DNA of 64,000 nt from JAQBDA01 sp963709875 (GTDB lineage Bacteria > Chloroflexota > Anaerolineae > Anaerolineales > UBA4823), in contig CAVPYB010000013.1 of the NCBI GenBank assembly GCA_963709875.1, positions 54,551 to 118,550 of the forward strand, given 5' to 3'. This document shows positions 28,332 through 38,191 of this stretch, piece after piece. The translations under genes were made by a program, and so were the position numbers. Numbering within the stretch: position 1 is the first letter of the stretch; each line of letters begins with the position of its first letter. Under the pieces are notes generated by a model that saw only the letters and a program-made list of their open reading frames with translations, was not told the DNA's origin and ran no database searches.

Positions 28332-29507
28332 TTATTCGCCGTAAACGACCGCGCGCCAGTTATCGGTGATGTACTTGTTAGCTATCTGGAGCTGTTCGAC
28401 GGTCAGGAAAGCAGCCTTAGCGTAGTTTTCAGCAGGCGGGAGCTTATCGAGCATCGCCTGCGGCACCACGCCACGCTGGACCATATCGGTGAAGCGAGAG
28501 GGGTGGGCATAGCCCTTGAGGTACAGGTTCTGGCCTTCGTCGCCCATGACGAACTCCCACCACAGGCGGGCAGCAAACGGGTGCGGGGCGTAGGCACTGA
28601 TGCCGCCAGCGTAAGGTCCCGCCAGGACACCGCTGTTGGGAACGACGATATCGAGCTCGGGGTTGCCCGCCAGCGTATCACGGTTGGCCAGGGCCAGGTA
28701 GTCCCATTCCATGACAATCAGGGTCTCGCGAGCGGCGATCTTCCCCTGGTCGGCGATGACTGGAATGAAGTTGCCTGAGTCGTTCATCTCTTTCCAGAAC
28801 TGCAAGCCAGCCTCGGGCGCTTTTAGGATATCGCCACCAGTACGCGACAGCCCAGCAGCCATGACGGTCTGCACTGCTTGGTTGGATTTGAGCACGTCGC
28901 CGGCCATGGCGACCAAACCTTTATACTCAGGCTTGAGCAGGTCTTCCCAATCCGTCGGGGTATTGGCAACTTCTGGCTTGACCACCTCAAAGGCCAGCAC
29001 GCCATAATACTCCGCCCACCAGTGCCCGTCGGGGTCCTTCATCGGGATCGTATCCCAGCTAGCGTTTTTGTACGGGGCAACCAGGCCATCCGCCATGGCA
29101 GTCGCAGTGTGACCGACACCGACGTCGATTACATCCGGTGCCTGCGGGCCTTTGCTATCTTTGTTCGCCCGGATGGCTTCCAATTCGTCGGCTGAACCGG
29201 CGTCTGGGTTAAGCTCGTTGATCTCGATATTATACTTCGCTTTGAAGGTCTCAATGATTTCGCCGTAGTTCGCCCAGTCGTGGGGCAGGGCGATGGTGGT
29301 CAGATTGCCTTCCTTCTGAGCCAGTTCGACAAGCTTGTCCATCGGGATGGCATTACCGCTTTCCAGGAGCGCCATATCTGCATCAGAGATCCCGGTTCCA
29401 CCGCCGCCACCACAGGCAGCCAGGAAGGCACCTCCGCCAGCCATTGCGCTCAATTTCAGAAACTGTCGACGGGTGATTTCTGCAGGTTTACGTTCTTTCT
29501 GTGACAT
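28332..29507 (-). CDS. ABC transporter substrate-binding lipoprotein with a Tat-type signal
   Basis: 391 residues; the start at 29507 is chosen because GGAGG lies 5 nt upstream, although the frame is open to 29519. The signal combines a twin-arginine motif TRRQFLKLS (RR at 13-14) with a lipobox LAAC (Cys32), then a Gly-rich linker. The body is a type II periplasmic binding protein of the Fe3+/thiamine/polyamine/2-aminoethylphosphonate class, with DVIDVGVGHTATAMADGLVA and NTPTDWEDLLKPEYKG. Export in a folded state and lipid anchoring are inferred from the signal. It is the first gene of the importer operon. Confidence 0.9.
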   Translation of the reverse strand: MSQKERKPAEITRRQFLKLSAMAGGGAFLAACGGGGGTGISDADMALLESGNAIPMDKLVELAQKEGNLTTIALPHDWANYGEIIETFKAKYNIEINELNPDAGSADELEAIRANKDSKGPQAPDVIDVGVGHTATAMADGLVAPYKNASWDTIPMKDPDGHWWAEYYGVLAFEVVKPEVANTPTDWEDLLKPEYKGLVAMAGDVLKSNQAVQTVMAAGLSRTGGDILKAPEAGLQFWKEMNDSGNFIPVIADQGKIAARETLIVMEWDYLALANRDTLAGNPELDIVVPNSGVLAGPYAGGISAYAPHPFAARLWWEFVMGDEGQNLYLKGYAHPSRFTDMVQRGVVPQAMLDKLPPAENYAKAAFLTVEQLQIANKYITDNWRAVVYGE

Positions 29508-29889
29508 CTTGTCCTCCATCGTATATGCTTAAGTTGGTTGGATACACTCTATGAATTGAGAACTGGATATTTTGGTGAATTATTTAGGCTAGCTCACCTC
29601 CTTTTCACCTCTCCATTTACCAAGAATTACTTTCCAGAACACAAAACCCCCCAAGGGATAACCGTACCAAGCCAGCGCAGCGTGAATATAATTATTCCAT
29701 ATCTTCATAGGAATAGCTATATATCAGAGGCAATAACGAAGCCTCAATTCGCTCGAAGCCGGTATGGCTGTTCAGATAAGCTCCCGTGTTCTCAGTTTAG
29801 CACAGCTAATATAGTGTGTCAATTAAATATTAGCCCTGGTTAGGATATTTTTGCTCCACATAACGGGTGATGACCAGATGGGAATAAGA
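29508..29889. other. Intergenic region upstream of the ABC importer operon
   Basis: About 380 bp, visibly more AT-rich than the flanking genes, with no supported gene. It lies between the terminator hairpin of the upstream permease gene and the binding-protein start, so it should carry the importer promoter on the minus strand. I could not identify a promoter or operator with confidence. Confidence 0.4.
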
Positions 29890-29923
29890 GTGAGCTTTGC
29901 AGGGATCTCCCTGCAAAGCTCAC
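29890..29923 (-). terminator. Terminator hairpin after the 29.9-31.8 kb permease gene
   Basis: A perfect 16-bp inverted repeat: the arms are 29890-29905 (GTGAGCTTTGCAGGGA) and 29908-29923, with a 2-nt centre. It begins 16 bp past the stop of the permease gene. The bases following on the minus strand are TCTTATT, only a weak U-tract, but the stem is very strong. Confidence 0.75.
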
Positions 29924-29938
29924 GAGAGTCTATATCTG

Positions 29939-31792
29939 CTACTCCACCGGGATGGCTTTGTAGACCTTGTCTACATCGATGCCTTGCCGGCGCCGGTAGG
30001 CACTGAAGCCGAAGTAGATCGCTGCTGCCAGCCCGTACATGATGATCATGAACAACATGGATGTGCTGTTCTGCCATCCGATCCCGTACAGGTAGCCGGG
30101 GTCCCAGAACCATTCGACCAGCAGCCAGTCCAGGAAGGCGAAGAACACCAGCCCTGCCACAGTGATAAGCGGCAGGCTTTCACCCGCCAACAGCTTACGG
30201 ATCACGAAATACACTACCCATGCCAGCAGCACCACGTTGACCAGGCTTAGCAAGACCACGACGACGATCATCGCCTGCGTCAACCCGGTCTGGTCGCCCC
30301 ACTGGGCAAATACGGCAACTGCATACTGGTACATCAGGTACAGCAGGTAGGCCGCGCCTAAGGTGAACAGCAGCGAGACCAGCCAGCCCAGCCAGCCGGG
30401 CATCTGGTATTTAGCGATCGGTGAGCCATCGAAGATGCTTTTCTGTCGCCAGGGCAGCAGGATTGCCGCCAGTGTGGTCCCGAAGAACGTGATGGCGATC
30501 ACCAGGGTGGCATCCAGCACGATGGTCTGCATGCCGACGATATTCCAGGCGTACATGATCGAGATGATCACCGCCGGGACTACCATAAGCAGTAGGGCAT
30601 TCACCGGCGTACGAGTGCGGGATTCGATCTTGGACACCCACTCCGGCAGCATGCGGTCGAAGGCGGCTGCGAAGATCACACGGGTCGAGGAAAGGAATAC
30701 AGTACCGGACCAGCCGATCCACCAGAAGCTGACCGCTGCGACGATCAGGAACTGCAGGAAGCGGCTCCCGGTCAGGAAGGTGGCGAACTGCACCGGATAG
30801 GGCCAGACCGGGATGGGTACCTCGGTGCCATAGAAGATGCTGCTCCAGAAGGCGCCGTTGGCGTTCATATAGAACTCCCAGCCCATCGTTTTGTTGATCA
30901 GCCAGAAGAACACCAGCGCCAGCGCGGCAGTGACGATGATGGCAGAGGCCATACCCCAGAAGTTGCGCTTGTAGTCCGATGCACCGCGCACCTCCCCGTA
31001 CAGGGTCGAGCCCCAGTTCGGCCACAGGTTGAAGAACACGATCATCGGGATCAGAGCAAAGCTGGCCAGGAAAGCAATCGAGCTGACCGACCCAAATAAT
31101 GTGCCCGCTTCCTGCCCGGCAGCGATGGTGGCTGCATAGTAATCGACGCCCGCTTCAACCCCATATAATGCTGGGATGTTCGCGTTTAGACCGTTTATGA
31201 AGCTTTCTCTGTTCCCTAACAGGAGCAGTATAAACACCCCTGCCAGGCCAACCATGCCTACGTAAAAGCTGAACTTCTGCACGCGGGCGTACCATTTCAT
31301 GCCGACGGCAATGTATATGAACACGATCAAACACACCAGCAGCATGCTGACCAGCGGGCCATAGGGGTAGGTGGTGAACCACAGCGCAAGCTGCGACGAC
31401 CCAAGCAAAGCAGAAATGGGGGTCAGTATCTCGTAAGCCAGCATCTGACCGTACAGCGGCACCCACAGCCACAAGATGAACCACCAGCCCGTGACGGTCA
31501 GCAGGAATCCCACGCCCCGCCCCAAGATGCGGCTCTGCCACACATAGTCACCACCCGCGCGCGGCATGGCGGAGATCAGGCTGGCATAGACGATCACCTC
31601 GAAGATGGTGAAGACCCCACCCACCACAATTGCGGTAGACAGGTTGCCCTCGAAGTACCAGCAGTAGGAGAAGATGAACAGACCAAGTGTTATCAGGTTG
31701 ATTGAGAATGTGGCATAGATGAAGGCATCAAAGATCGACCAGGAACGTACCAGGCCGCTTGCCTTGCGGACAAAAAGGGTAACTTCACTCAT
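29939..31792 (-). CDS. APC-family amino acid/amine permease (copy 1)
   Basis: 617 residues from the ATG at 31792, preceded by GGAGG six bases upstream; an in-frame start 30 bp earlier lacks such a site. It has about 12-14 hydrophobic segments. The first helix region SGLVRSWSIFDAFIYATFSI and SAMPRAGGDYVWQSRILGRG match APC permeases, with the PRAGGDYV block typical of the amino-acid/polyamine group. The C-terminal cytoplasmic tail RRRQGIDVDKVYKAIPVE closely resembles the tail of the second permease at 36.6-38.2 kb (RSRGVDVSYAFKEIPPE), showing that the two are paralogs. Substrate unknown, probably an amine or amino acid. Confidence 0.88.
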   Translation of the reverse strand: MSEVTLFVRKASGLVRSWSIFDAFIYATFSINLITLGLFIFSYCWYFEGNLSTAIVVGGVFTIFEVIVYASLISAMPRAGGDYVWQSRILGRGVGFLLTVTGWWFILWLWVPLYGQMLAYEILTPISALLGSSQLALWFTTYPYGPLVSMLLVCLIVFIYIAVGMKWYARVQKFSFYVGMVGLAGVFILLLLGNRESFINGLNANIPALYGVEAGVDYYAATIAAGQEAGTLFGSVSSIAFLASFALIPMIVFFNLWPNWGSTLYGEVRGASDYKRNFWGMASAIIVTAALALVFFWLINKTMGWEFYMNANGAFWSSIFYGTEVPIPVWPYPVQFATFLTGSRFLQFLIVAAVSFWWIGWSGTVFLSSTRVIFAAAFDRMLPEWVSKIESRTRTPVNALLLMVVPAVIISIMYAWNIVGMQTIVLDATLVIAITFFGTTLAAILLPWRQKSIFDGSPIAKYQMPGWLGWLVSLLFTLGAAYLLYLMYQYAVAVFAQWGDQTGLTQAMIVVVVLLSLVNVVLLAWVVYFVIRKLLAGESLPLITVAGLVFFAFLDWLLVEWFWDPGYLYGIGWQNSTSMLFMIIMYGLAAAIYFGFSAYRRRQGIDVDKVYKAIPVE

Positions 31793-32015
31793 CAGGAACC
31801 TCCATATCCAGAGTTGTTGCACTTACTGCCAGCCAGGCATTCTCCTCGGGCCGGCATATCGTGCTGGTTGATACAGCCGCATTCAAAACTCGATGCTCTG
31901 GTTATCCTTTAATTTATTCACCTCCTTGTTTGCTGCTATGGCTTGGGATCAACTGGAAAATGGACCTGTCTGCCCAGCCAAATGGCACGTGTACATCCAC
32001 TATTACGATTATCGC

Positions 32016-32954
32016 CTATCCTGATGTCAGGATATAACTTCCGACTTTGTTCGGCTTCAGTTCGATCACCGCGCCCTGTAAAATCCCTTGTTCGTACATG
32101 CTGCCAGGATTGATACACAGGGTCTTGTTTATCTTCCGGGTGCCTTTGCCTTCATGGATGTGACCGTGCAAACCAAGCATAGGTTGGTATTTCTCGATCA
32201 CTTCCAGCACTGCTTTACTGCCGACCGCTATCAGGGACTGCCCGGCGTACGCCAGGCGCATGTCCTCGGTCAGCTCTGGCGCTTCGTCCAGACCACTGCC
32301 ATAAGGCGGTGGGTGCATGCTGAATACAGCAGTGGATGGATTTTTCAGGTCCGGGATCATCGCCATGAGCCGTTCCAGCAGGGCTTCGTCCGGTTCCTCG
32401 CGGTGGGTATCCCAGGGAGTGGGGTTCGACCAGCCGGAGCTGACCATCTCGTGCTGGTCATTTAATGGGATGACTCGCCCCTCAGCCAGCGTCACGCTTT
32501 TTGAGGCCCGGATAACCGGGTCGATCTCAAAAACATCGTCATTTCCCGGGCATACGTAACATTTCATCCCGCTTCCCGCCAGCTTCTGGTCGGCGTAGTC
32601 CATCCAGCGCTCCAGGGATTTGAGCACTTCCTGGGTGAACAGCTCGTCAGATCTGCCGGGAGTACTGGCGATCTCCTGCACTTCATCAGGGTTGGTCACA
32701 TACGGGTAGTAGCCGCGGTCCTGGATGCTTTTCACGATATTATCCACTGCATCCTGCCCTTCCAGGATGCTCTCTTGCTCCAGCAGTGTGACCTTGTAAG
32801 TGCCTCCACCCTGGCTGATGATGGGTACGATCGCCTTGCCGGTCATGTCACCGCCCAGGATCAGCGTATCGACCTCGTACCATTTGCCCGCGTTGATGAA
32901 TTTTTTCCAACAGATCTCAGACCCATGGATATCGGTGGCAAAGAATAATCTCAT
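32016..32954 (-). CDS. Metallophosphoesterase (copy 1)
   Basis: 312 residues of the calcineurin-like family. Metal-binding motifs in order: ATDIHG (D8, H10), LGGDMTGK, PGNDD, a His in SMHPPPYG and GLHGHIHEGKG. The N-terminus begins directly with the first motif and has no signal peptide, so it is cytoplasmic. It follows the choline-kinase-like gene after 35 bp and a paralog lies at 38405-39400. The product probably hydrolyses a phosphomonoester or diester made or imported by neighbouring proteins; the substrate is unknown. Confidence 0.88.
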   Translation of the reverse strand: MRLFFATDIHGSEICWKKFINAGKWYEVDTLILGGDMTGKAIVPIISQGGGTYKVTLLEQESILEGQDAVDNIVKSIQDRGYYPYVTNPDEVQEIASTPGRSDELFTQEVLKSLERWMDYADQKLAGSGMKCYVCPGNDDVFEIDPVIRASKSVTLAEGRVIPLNDQHEMVSSGWSNPTPWDTHREEPDEALLERLMAMIPDLKNPSTAVFSMHPPPYGSGLDEAPELTEDMRLAYAGQSLIAVGSKAVLEVIEKYQPMLGLHGHIHEGKGTRKINKTLCINPGSMYEQGILQGAVIELKPNKVGSYILTSG

Positions 32955-32989
32955 CGATAACTAACGCTCCTTTCGCTCATTTCACTAGC

Positions 32990-33898
32990 TTAGTCTGATT
33001 TTTGAACATCCTCGAGCCATTCTGGGAACAGCGACGAGTCCATTTTTTCCACTGCTCTCCCCCAGCGCTCGATCGCCCAGCCCCAGAAGTCATACTCGAT
33101 CTTCGAGATATTCTCCTGGATGGCTGCCCACAGCCCCCAGCCGACATCCGACATGATCATATTTAGCTTCATGCGAGCCAGCTTGGCGGGCTTCGCCTTA
33201 CCGAAGTACGCCGCACATAGCTCCTGGATGCGGGCTTCGTCGTAGCCTAATTCCTGGCAGGTGTTGCCAAGCTCGAAGGTAGGGTCGTTGTTTCCGCTGT
33301 ACTCATAATCGATCAGGAGCAGCAGTTTGCCGTCATCGATATAGTTCTCCGCCAGCAGGTCGTTATTGCAGGGGACAGTTTGCAGCGGCTGGACGGACAT
33401 GGCGCTTTCGATCCGGTTAACAATGGGCATGCGCTCGTGGTAGCCCTCCGGAATGACAATCTCTCGCTCTTTACAGATATCCAGGTAGTATTCCGTTAGC
33501 CGGAACATGTTGAAATCAATCAGGAAGCGCGGTCCCTGGTGCAGCAGCTTCAGTGACCTGGCGATCCTTCCCGGCATGCCGTCAGCTTGAAGCCTCTGGT
33601 TGGACATCGTCTCACCCTGGATAAACTCCAATACCATCACATCATGCTCCGGCAGGTGGTACAGCACCTTCGGACCCACACCTGCCTCAGCTGCCGCGGC
33701 TGTGTTGTGATGCTCGTTCTGGCGATTGATAGCCAGCAGCTCGGTGCTTTCGCCTGGAACACGAACAAAATAGGGGACTCCATCTACATCTACACGGAAG
33801 TTTGTATTCGTCAGTCCACCCGATAATGCTGTGATGGTGGTATCTTTACCCTGCCAATCTGTGATCTGGCTGACCACCTTTTCAATGCTTAAAGTCAT
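32990..33898 (-). CDS. Choline/ethanolamine kinase-like phosphotransferase (copy A)
   Basis: 302 residues of the APH/ChoK fold. The nucleotide-binding part has ALSGGLTNTNFRVDVDG; the catalytic Brenner-type loop is PCNNDLLAENYI, with the metal-binding LLIDYEYSGNNDP after it. In choline kinases the equivalent motifs are HNDLxxxN and IDWEYA. The gene lies 41 bp after the FAD-GcvT oxidoreductase gene and shares its head motif (GG-T-N-N-R-V-D-V-D-G) with copy B at 43367, so the two form parallel kinase-oxidoreductase pairs. Likely substrate: an amino alcohol or a related small alcohol. Confidence 0.87.
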   Translation of the reverse strand: MTLSIEKVVSQITDWQGKDTTITALSGGLTNTNFRVDVDGVPYFVRVPGESTELLAINRQNEHHNTAAAAEAGVGPKVLYHLPEHDVMVLEFIQGETMSNQRLQADGMPGRIARSLKLLHQGPRFLIDFNMFRLTEYYLDICKEREIVIPEGYHERMPIVNRIESAMSVQPLQTVPCNNDLLAENYIDDGKLLLLIDYEYSGNNDPTFELGNTCQELGYDEARIQELCAAYFGKAKPAKLARMKLNMIMSDVGWGLWAAIQENISKIEYDFWGWAIERWGRAVEKMDSSLFPEWLEDVQKSD

Positions 33899-33939
33899 AT
33901 TCCTCTCCAGTAGGACAATTTGTCCAATTGTCCTACCTC

Positions 33940-36366
33940 CTATGCCCGCAGGCGCTCGCCCTTAGGATCGAGCAGGACATTGGCAGCGACCTGGGCTGGG
34001 TAAGTTTTGTCGAATACCTCGATCTCTACGGTTGTGCCAGAATTGGACAGCGCCTTCGGAAGGTAGGCGAAAACGATATTACGCTCCAGGGTAAACCCAT
34101 AGCCACCGCTGCGCACGCGGGAGACAACCTTCTTATCCTGGTAAACAGCTTCCCCACCATAGATGGGTAGGTATTCTTCTCCGTCCAGGACGAGTGTGCA
34201 GAGCTTGTTGGGTACGCCTTCGGCTTTTGCGCTTTCCAGTGCAGCTTTGCCGATGAAATCGGGTTTTTCCATATCCACGCAGAAACCCAAACCGGCCTGG
34301 TAAGGGTTCTCCATCGGGGTGACGTCAGCGGTGAAATAGCGGTATCCCTTCTCCATCCGCAACCCGTCCAGGACTTTGTACCCTCCGACATCTATCCCAA
34401 ACTCCTGCCCGGCTTCATGGAGCAATTCCCAGGTGGGGAGGGCACGTCCGGCAGGTACGTACAGCTCCCAACCGAGCTCCCCGACGTAGCTGACACGCTG
34501 TGCAAGCACTCGTGCGCCGTTGATATCGACCCAGTCTGCTTTCAGGTAGGGCATTGCCTGATTGGAGACATCATCGCGGGTGACTTTTTCCAGAACCTGG
34601 CGTGACTTGGGTCCCCACATGGCAATGCAAGCCCAATCCATGGTGACGTCCCGGATCTCGACCGGCGGGTCATCCTGCTGGACGTGCAGCTGGATCCAGC
34701 CCAGGTCGTTGGAGATGAATCCCGACCCTGTGATCACGCGGAAGTGTTCTTTGCCAAGTCGTGTAATGGTCAGGTCTGCTTCGACACCACCGTTTCGATT
34801 TAAGAACTGGGTGTAGATTGCGCTGCCAACCGGCTTGTCAACATCGCTGTCTGCCAGCCGCTGCATGAGCGGCAGCGCGCCTGGACCGGTCACATCGATC
34901 TTGCCGAATGAGCTCAGGTCGAACATACAGACCCGCTCCCGGGTAGCCTGGTGCTCCTGGCGCAGCCGTTCGAAATAGGGTGGTTTCGTCCAGCCCCACT
35001 TGCGCTGGTCCTCGCCAGCCATGCGCCACTGCCTGCCGGCATCGATATAGTTCACCCGCTCCCAGCCGTATTTCTCGCCGAACACTGCGCCGTATTCCTG
35101 GAGGCGGAAGTGCAGCGGGCTGGTGCGGTGTGGGCGTGCCCATTCGTATTCGTCATTCGGGAAGCGCAGGCGGTAATAATATTTGACACATTCACGAGTG
35201 CGTTCCACGGCGTAGTCGGTTTGGGAATAGTAGGACCCGAAGCGTGTGGAGCGGAAGGCGTAGATATCCTTGTCCGGTTCACCGGTAACGATCCACTCGG
35301 CCATCAGCTTACCCACACCACCGGCGCCTCCATAGCCATTCAGCGACATACCGCAGGCGTTCCAAAATCCCTTTGCCCCCGGCATGGGTCCGAGGATTGG
35401 CTGGCAGTCGGGTGTATAGGCTCCTGGATGGCAGACCAGTGTGATGATCTCTGCTGCTTCCAGGAACGGCAGGCGCCGCAGGGTGCCTTCCATCAGCTGG
35501 TCGAAGCGATCGTAATCCGCGGGCAGCGTCGTCCCACCATGATCCCATGGCACGCCATCGATCCAGCGTTCCTTGGGGTTAGGCTCGTAGCCGCCGATTA
35601 CCAACCCACCCGCCTCCTCTCGCATGTAGACCAGGTTGTCCGGATCGCGCAGGCAGGGGGTGCTGTGGGGGAACTCGTTTCCGGGGACGGCTTTGAGAGC
35701 GATATGCTGGTGGTCGACCGGCGTGGTAGGGATGTGCAGCCCTGCCATAGCAGCCACTCGTGGCCCCCACAACCCGGTGGCATTGACTACATTTTCGGTC
35801 TTGATCGAACCTTTTTCGGTGAGCACTTCGGCGATTTCTCCACTGGGAGAAAGCTTTATACCGGTCACACGGGTATTTGTTTTTACTTCAGCACCCATCT
35901 CACGCACCAGCCGAGCCATGGTAGTGGTGGTGATATACGGGTCGAGGTGCCCGTCCTGGGGCAGGTAGATCGCGCCATACAGCTCTTTCGAGCTCAACTG
36001 TGGCATGATCTTGATCGCCTCCGCCGGCGAGATGATCTCGACATCCATCCCGATGCCTTTTGCCCGGCTGACGCTGCGCTGCAGCTCACCGAGCTGCTCT
36101 TTGCTGGAAGCCAGCCGCAGGCTGCCGACATGCTCGAAAAGCCCAAGCTCGCTGTATAGCTCGATGGCATATTTGCGGAACTGCATCAGAGTTTGGGAGG
36201 TCGCGAATTGAGTGACAAGACCCGCTGCCTGGGCGGATTCTCCGCTGGCGATCTCGCCTTTTTCCAGCAAAACCAGATCTGTCCAGCCTAGTTTTGCCAG
36301 GTGGTATGCGATGCTGACCCCAAATATACCTCCTCCAACGATTACGACTCTGGCCTGGTCTTTCAT
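33940..36366 (-). CDS. FAD-dependent oxidoreductase-GcvT fusion, dimethylglycine/sarcosine dehydrogenase-like (copy A)
   Basis: 808 residues. Residues 1-400 are a DAO-type FAD domain starting VVIVGGGIFGVSIAYHLAKL. The remainder is a FAO-type linker plus GcvT (aminomethyltransferase) domain, with FGKIDVTGPGALPLMQRLA and KVLDGLRMEKGYRYFTADVT. Such enzymes oxidise N-methyl groups and pass the one-carbon unit to tetrahydrofolate. In copy B (44301) the N-terminal motif is AGSTWHSAGL, whose His is the covalent flavin site of DMGDH/SARDH; here the same place reads SGESAQAAGL, so the His is replaced by Gln and the FAD is probably held noncovalently. It is cotranscribed with a choline-kinase-like gene. 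Confidence 0.88.
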   Translation of the reverse strand: MKDQARVVIVGGGIFGVSIAYHLAKLGWTDLVLLEKGEIASGESAQAAGLVTQFATSQTLMQFRKYAIELYSELGLFEHVGSLRLASSKEQLGELQRSVSRAKGIGMDVEIISPAEAIKIMPQLSSKELYGAIYLPQDGHLDPYITTTTMARLVREMGAEVKTNTRVTGIKLSPSGEIAEVLTEKGSIKTENVVNATGLWGPRVAAMAGLHIPTTPVDHQHIALKAVPGNEFPHSTPCLRDPDNLVYMREEAGGLVIGGYEPNPKERWIDGVPWDHGGTTLPADYDRFDQLMEGTLRRLPFLEAAEIITLVCHPGAYTPDCQPILGPMPGAKGFWNACGMSLNGYGGAGGVGKLMAEWIVTGEPDKDIYAFRSTRFGSYYSQTDYAVERTRECVKYYYRLRFPNDEYEWARPHRTSPLHFRLQEYGAVFGEKYGWERVNYIDAGRQWRMAGEDQRKWGWTKPPYFERLRQEHQATRERVCMFDLSSFGKIDVTGPGALPLMQRLADSDVDKPVGSAIYTQFLNRNGGVEADLTITRLGKEHFRVITGSGFISNDLGWIQLHVQQDDPPVEIRDVTMDWACIAMWGPKSRQVLEKVTRDDVSNQAMPYLKADWVDINGARVLAQRVSYVGELGWELYVPAGRALPTWELLHEAGQEFGIDVGGYKVLDGLRMEKGYRYFTADVTPMENPYQAGLGFCVDMEKPDFIGKAALESAKAEGVPNKLCTLVLDGEEYLPIYGGEAVYQDKKVVSRVRSGGYGFTLERNIVFAYLPKALSNSGTTVEIEVFDKTYPAQVAANVLLDPKGERLRA

Positions 36367-36500
36367 ATGTTTTCCTCTCTACCCAATATTTCGGGGTTGC
36401 GGAGCGAGTTCGAGTACAGGAAGATTGGTCGGACATAGCCCGACCAAACGCCCCATGCTTTATCATCTGCTTCGCAACGATTAATATTATTTTGAAAATT

Positions 36501-36546
36501 GTAGCCGGTGTAATCTTATGGGTATTCCCATCTTTACACCGGCTAC
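36501..36546 (-). terminator. Intrinsic terminator after the 36.6-38.2 kb permease gene
   Basis: A 13-bp perfect stem, GTAGCCGGTGTAA (36501-36513) with its complement at 36534-36546, encloses a smaller stem ATGGG/CCCAT. On the minus strand it comes 15 bp after the permease stop and is followed by AATTTTCAAAATAATATT, which is T-rich. A second short hairpin (GGTCGG/CCGACC near 36427-36446) lies further on. This separates the permease transcript from the oxidoreductase-kinase transcript. Confidence 0.75.
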
Positions 36547-36561
36547 CATCGAACCGCAGGG

Positions 36562-38191
36562 CTATTCGGGCGGGATCTCCTTGAAAGCGTAGGACACATC
36601 GACGCCGCGCGAACGCTGAACATACTTGACTATTAGATACCAGATGAGGGAAAAAATCAATACACCAGCCACAACAGTGTAGGCCAGATTGCTGGTCAGA
36701 CCGAGCTGCGGGTAGAGCATGAACAGTAAGACCATCACCCCGCCGCCGATGAAGCCGATCACGCCCAAGATGGTCACCCAGGGAATACCGCCCAGTTTGT
36801 AGTGGGCGCCCGGGGAGGCTTCATAAACATCTTTGGCACGGTAGGGCAGAAGTGCCCCGGCCAGACAGGTGATCACGAAGACGTAACCGCAGGCGAAGGT
36901 CACACCCAGGGTCAAGGCTCCCCAGCCTGGGTACAGGTTGTAGAGCAGGATCACCGGGATGCTGGCGACGAAATAGGCGATATGCGCGTTCACCGGCGTG
37001 TGGTATCGCTCGCTCACCCGACTGACCCATTCGGGCAGCAGGCGGTCGAGTGACATGGCGACCATGACCCGCGTCATACCGATATAGCAGTTGTGCACGA
37101 TCTGGTGCGAGTTCATGATATAGCCAAAACCGATCAGCAGGACAATCAGCGGGCTGGCGGTCAGGGCAACCGCGATGATGTTCGGCCAAAGCCAGAAACC
37201 GGCGACGGTGGCCTCGGGAACTCCAGCCCAGTAGCCGGCCCCTGCTACGTTCAGGAATTCAATTCCCACGGCCCCTTCCAAGGCCGCTGCCAGGATCGCC
37301 AGCAAGATGCCGGTGAAGATCAAAGATCCGACGATGATGAAGGTCTGGCTCTTGAAGGAGCGGGCATCCTTGATCTCGCCGTTCTGCTGGGCGCTGTAGG
37401 TTGCCCACTGCAAGGATGTCCAGGCGATCGGCGCAATCAGGATCGTGAAGAGCAGGTTGGGTGGCGGTGTTTAGATCAACTCCCGCCGCGATCGAGGCAT
37501 CGATTGCGGTTTGGACGAAGTTGGCCGCACCGCCAACAGCTACCGAAAATTCATCGATCTTGACAGCAGAAGTTGCCGGGTTGCCCAGGAACAGCACGAT
37601 CAGCATGGTGGCGAAAGCCAGCAAGGTGGCTACGATCATCACCATTTGTAAGCGGACATAGTTTTTGAACCCGGACGCCAGGATGAGCAGCGCCACCAGC
37701 GCGTTGAGGATGCTGACGATGACGATGCCTGTGGAAGTCGTGAACCAGATACCAAGAGAGGATAGGGATGCACTTCCCATCGTAGCGCCCAACCCCAGGA
37801 AGAGCGGCGCAAACCCCAGATAGGAGAGCAGCCAGCCGGATAGAGCTACCCACTGCAGGATCCAGATCACGTAGCCGGACATCACTACGGTAAAGGCGAC
37901 ACCGCCACCAAAAACACGGCTCTGGAAGACATAATCACCTCCAGAGCGCGGCAGGGCAGTTGACAGCCAGACATAAACGAATGCGATCGGTATTTCAATG
38001 ATCATTGCCAGCAAGATGCCCCATACCAATTTGCCACCAGGCAATGCGCCGGGAGCCCACAGGTAGGTCCATGGAAATATTAATCCCATCGTAAGGACAT
38101 TGTAGATAAACGCCGAGAAGGGGGACATCACCCGGACTAGTCCGGATGCTTTGCGGGTGAAGATCTCGGGTTTAGCAGTTGTTGTTGCCAT
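36562..38191 (-). CDS. APC-family permease (copy 2), frameshifted near 37460
   Basis: The start is the ATG at 38191 with AGGAGG seven bases upstream. The first part (38191 to about 37460) runs MATTTAKPEIFTRKASGLVR through PRSGGDYVFQSRVFGGG. It then leaves frame near 37455-37465, where the expected NLLFTILIAPIAWTSLQWAT reappears one frame over and continues to 36562. A one- or two-base change in the ACCCAACC run would restore a protein of about 543 residues with 12 membrane segments. The RKASGLVR start and the VDV-S-Y-A-F-K-E-I-P-P-E tail match copy 1. It is followed by a terminator. Either an assembly indel or a recent pseudogene. Confidence 0.8.

Noticed and set aside
34951..36159. A 402-codon open frame on the plus strand within copy A of the FAD-GcvT gene
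   Set aside because: Antisense shadow of a conserved minus-strand gene; no ribosome binding site or motif.
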